Assembly (NCBI GenBank): GCA_003444795.1 | Contig: DLWR01000177.1 | Location: 1-6,982, forward strand | DNA length: 6,982 nt | Reading direction: 5' to 3' | DNA from: Cryomorphaceae bacterium | Lineage (GTDB): Bacteria > Bacteroidota > Bacteroidia > Flavobacteriales > Schleiferiaceae | In this document: piece by piece, positions 6,538 to 6,982 of the stretch | How positions within the stretch are numbered: position 1 is the stretch's first letter | How the letters are laid out: each line of letters opens with the position of its first letter | Made by a program: the position numbers and the translations under genes | Notes under the pieces: generated by a model | The model's input: the letters and a program-made list of their open reading frames with translations, nothing else | The model's database searches: none | Told to the model about the DNA's origin: nothing

Positions 6538-6982
6538 GTGAAGTTCAGCCTCATTTCCCCCACATTTGACCGGCCGGAGGAGGTTCGAGAATTTATCGCA
6601 TCTGCGGCAGCTCAGAGCTATGACCGAAGCGACTTTGAGGTCCTGTTGGCGGATGGCACGCCAAAGGATGGCTTGCGATCCACCGTTGAAACTACCTCCA
6701 ACGCATCCGGCCTGCCCGTCGTCTTTCTGCACGAAGACTACCTCCCTGTCTCAGATGCTCGCAATCTAGCTGCGCACCACGCTCAAGGCGACTACTTGAT
6801 TTTCCTCGATTCGGATTGCCTGCTGCCTGCGGATTACCTGGAACAGGTAGCCAAGGGCCTGGAAACGCATGGCTGGGACGCCTTTGGGGGTCCTGATGCA
6901 GCGCCGGCTGACTTCAGCCCGCTCCAAAAGGCCATCAGTTTCAGCATGACGAGCTTTTGGACCACCGGCGGGATTCGCGGTG
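6538..6982 (+). CDS. Second family 2 glycosyltransferase (3' end outside window)
   Basis: An open frame with no stop to the right edge encodes the first 148 residues of a GT-A glycosyltransferase. It begins KFSLISPTFDRPEEV, the family's first beta strand. It continues with VLLADGTPKDG, SDARNLAA (74-81) and YLIFLDSDCLLPADYL, where Asp91 and Asp93 form the DxD metal site. The following GGPDAAPADFSP and SMTSFWTTGGIRG are family-like substrate-binding stretches. No ATG exists near the start: candidates in frame are TTG 6532, CTG 6535 and GTG 6538. GTG is chosen because it gives MKFSLIS. The gene lies 6 bp after the preceding glycosyltransferase stop and in the same frame, so cotranscription is nearly certain. 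No membrane segment is seen in the visible part. Confidence 0.9.
   Translation, partial: MKFSLISPTFDRPEEVREFIASAAAQSYDRSDFEVLLADGTPKDGLRSTVETTSNASGLPVVFLHEDYLPVSDARNLAAHHAQGDYLIFLDSDCLLPADYLEQVAKGLETHGWDAFGGPDAAPADFSPLQKAISFSMTSFWTTGGIRG

Noticed and set aside
6337..6732. 131-codon minus-strand open frame across the junction of the two glycosyltransferases
   Set aside because: It overlaps two confidently identified genes on the plus strand and shows no motif of its own.

Overview
This 7 kb window looks like ordinary chromosome of a Bacteroidota bacterium, most likely near the Flavobacteriales. The reasons are protein families concentrated in that phylum (a fused E1 alpha/beta dehydrogenase of about 800 residues, a DUF4199 membrane protein, a secreted endonuclease I with a type IX secretion tail), no Shine-Dalgarno sequences before any start, and a TAnnTTTG-type promoter element. 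The taxonomy is inferred from protein and promoter style only.

Layout: positions 1-130 hold no gene I can support. A rho-independent terminator (132-185) closes a leftward transaldolase gene (210-866, minus). A 58-bp divergent intergenic region (867-924) separates it from a rightward series: the fused thiamine-dependent 2-oxoacid dehydrogenase E1 (925-3327); after about 61 bp, a secreted endonuclease I with flanking Ig-like domains and a type IX sorting tail (3389-4999); after 10 bp, a four-helix DUF4199 membrane protein (5010-5564); after 4 bp, a membrane-anchored family 2 glycosyltransferase of the polyprenyl-phosphate type (5569-6531); and after 6 bp, a second, soluble-type family 2 glycosyltransferase cut by the right edge (6538-6982).

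Functionally there are two themes. The divergent pair belongs to central carbon metabolism: non-oxidative pentose phosphate shuffling, and oxidative decarboxylation of 2-oxoacids to acyl-CoA with E2 and E3 partners encoded elsewhere. The right half is a tightly packed envelope/surface group in which DUF4199 and the two glycosyltransferases are probably cotranscribed, perhaps with the nuclease gene. No mobile elements, CRISPR arrays, tRNA or rRNA genes were seen.

I do not see a clearly new biological system. The points most worth a second look are the Asp/Asn exchange in the E1 thiamine motif, promoter elements lying almost on top of start codons (possible leaderless mRNAs), the degenerate type IX tail on the nuclease, and the two glycosyltransferase genes sharing one reading frame with a single stop codon between them.
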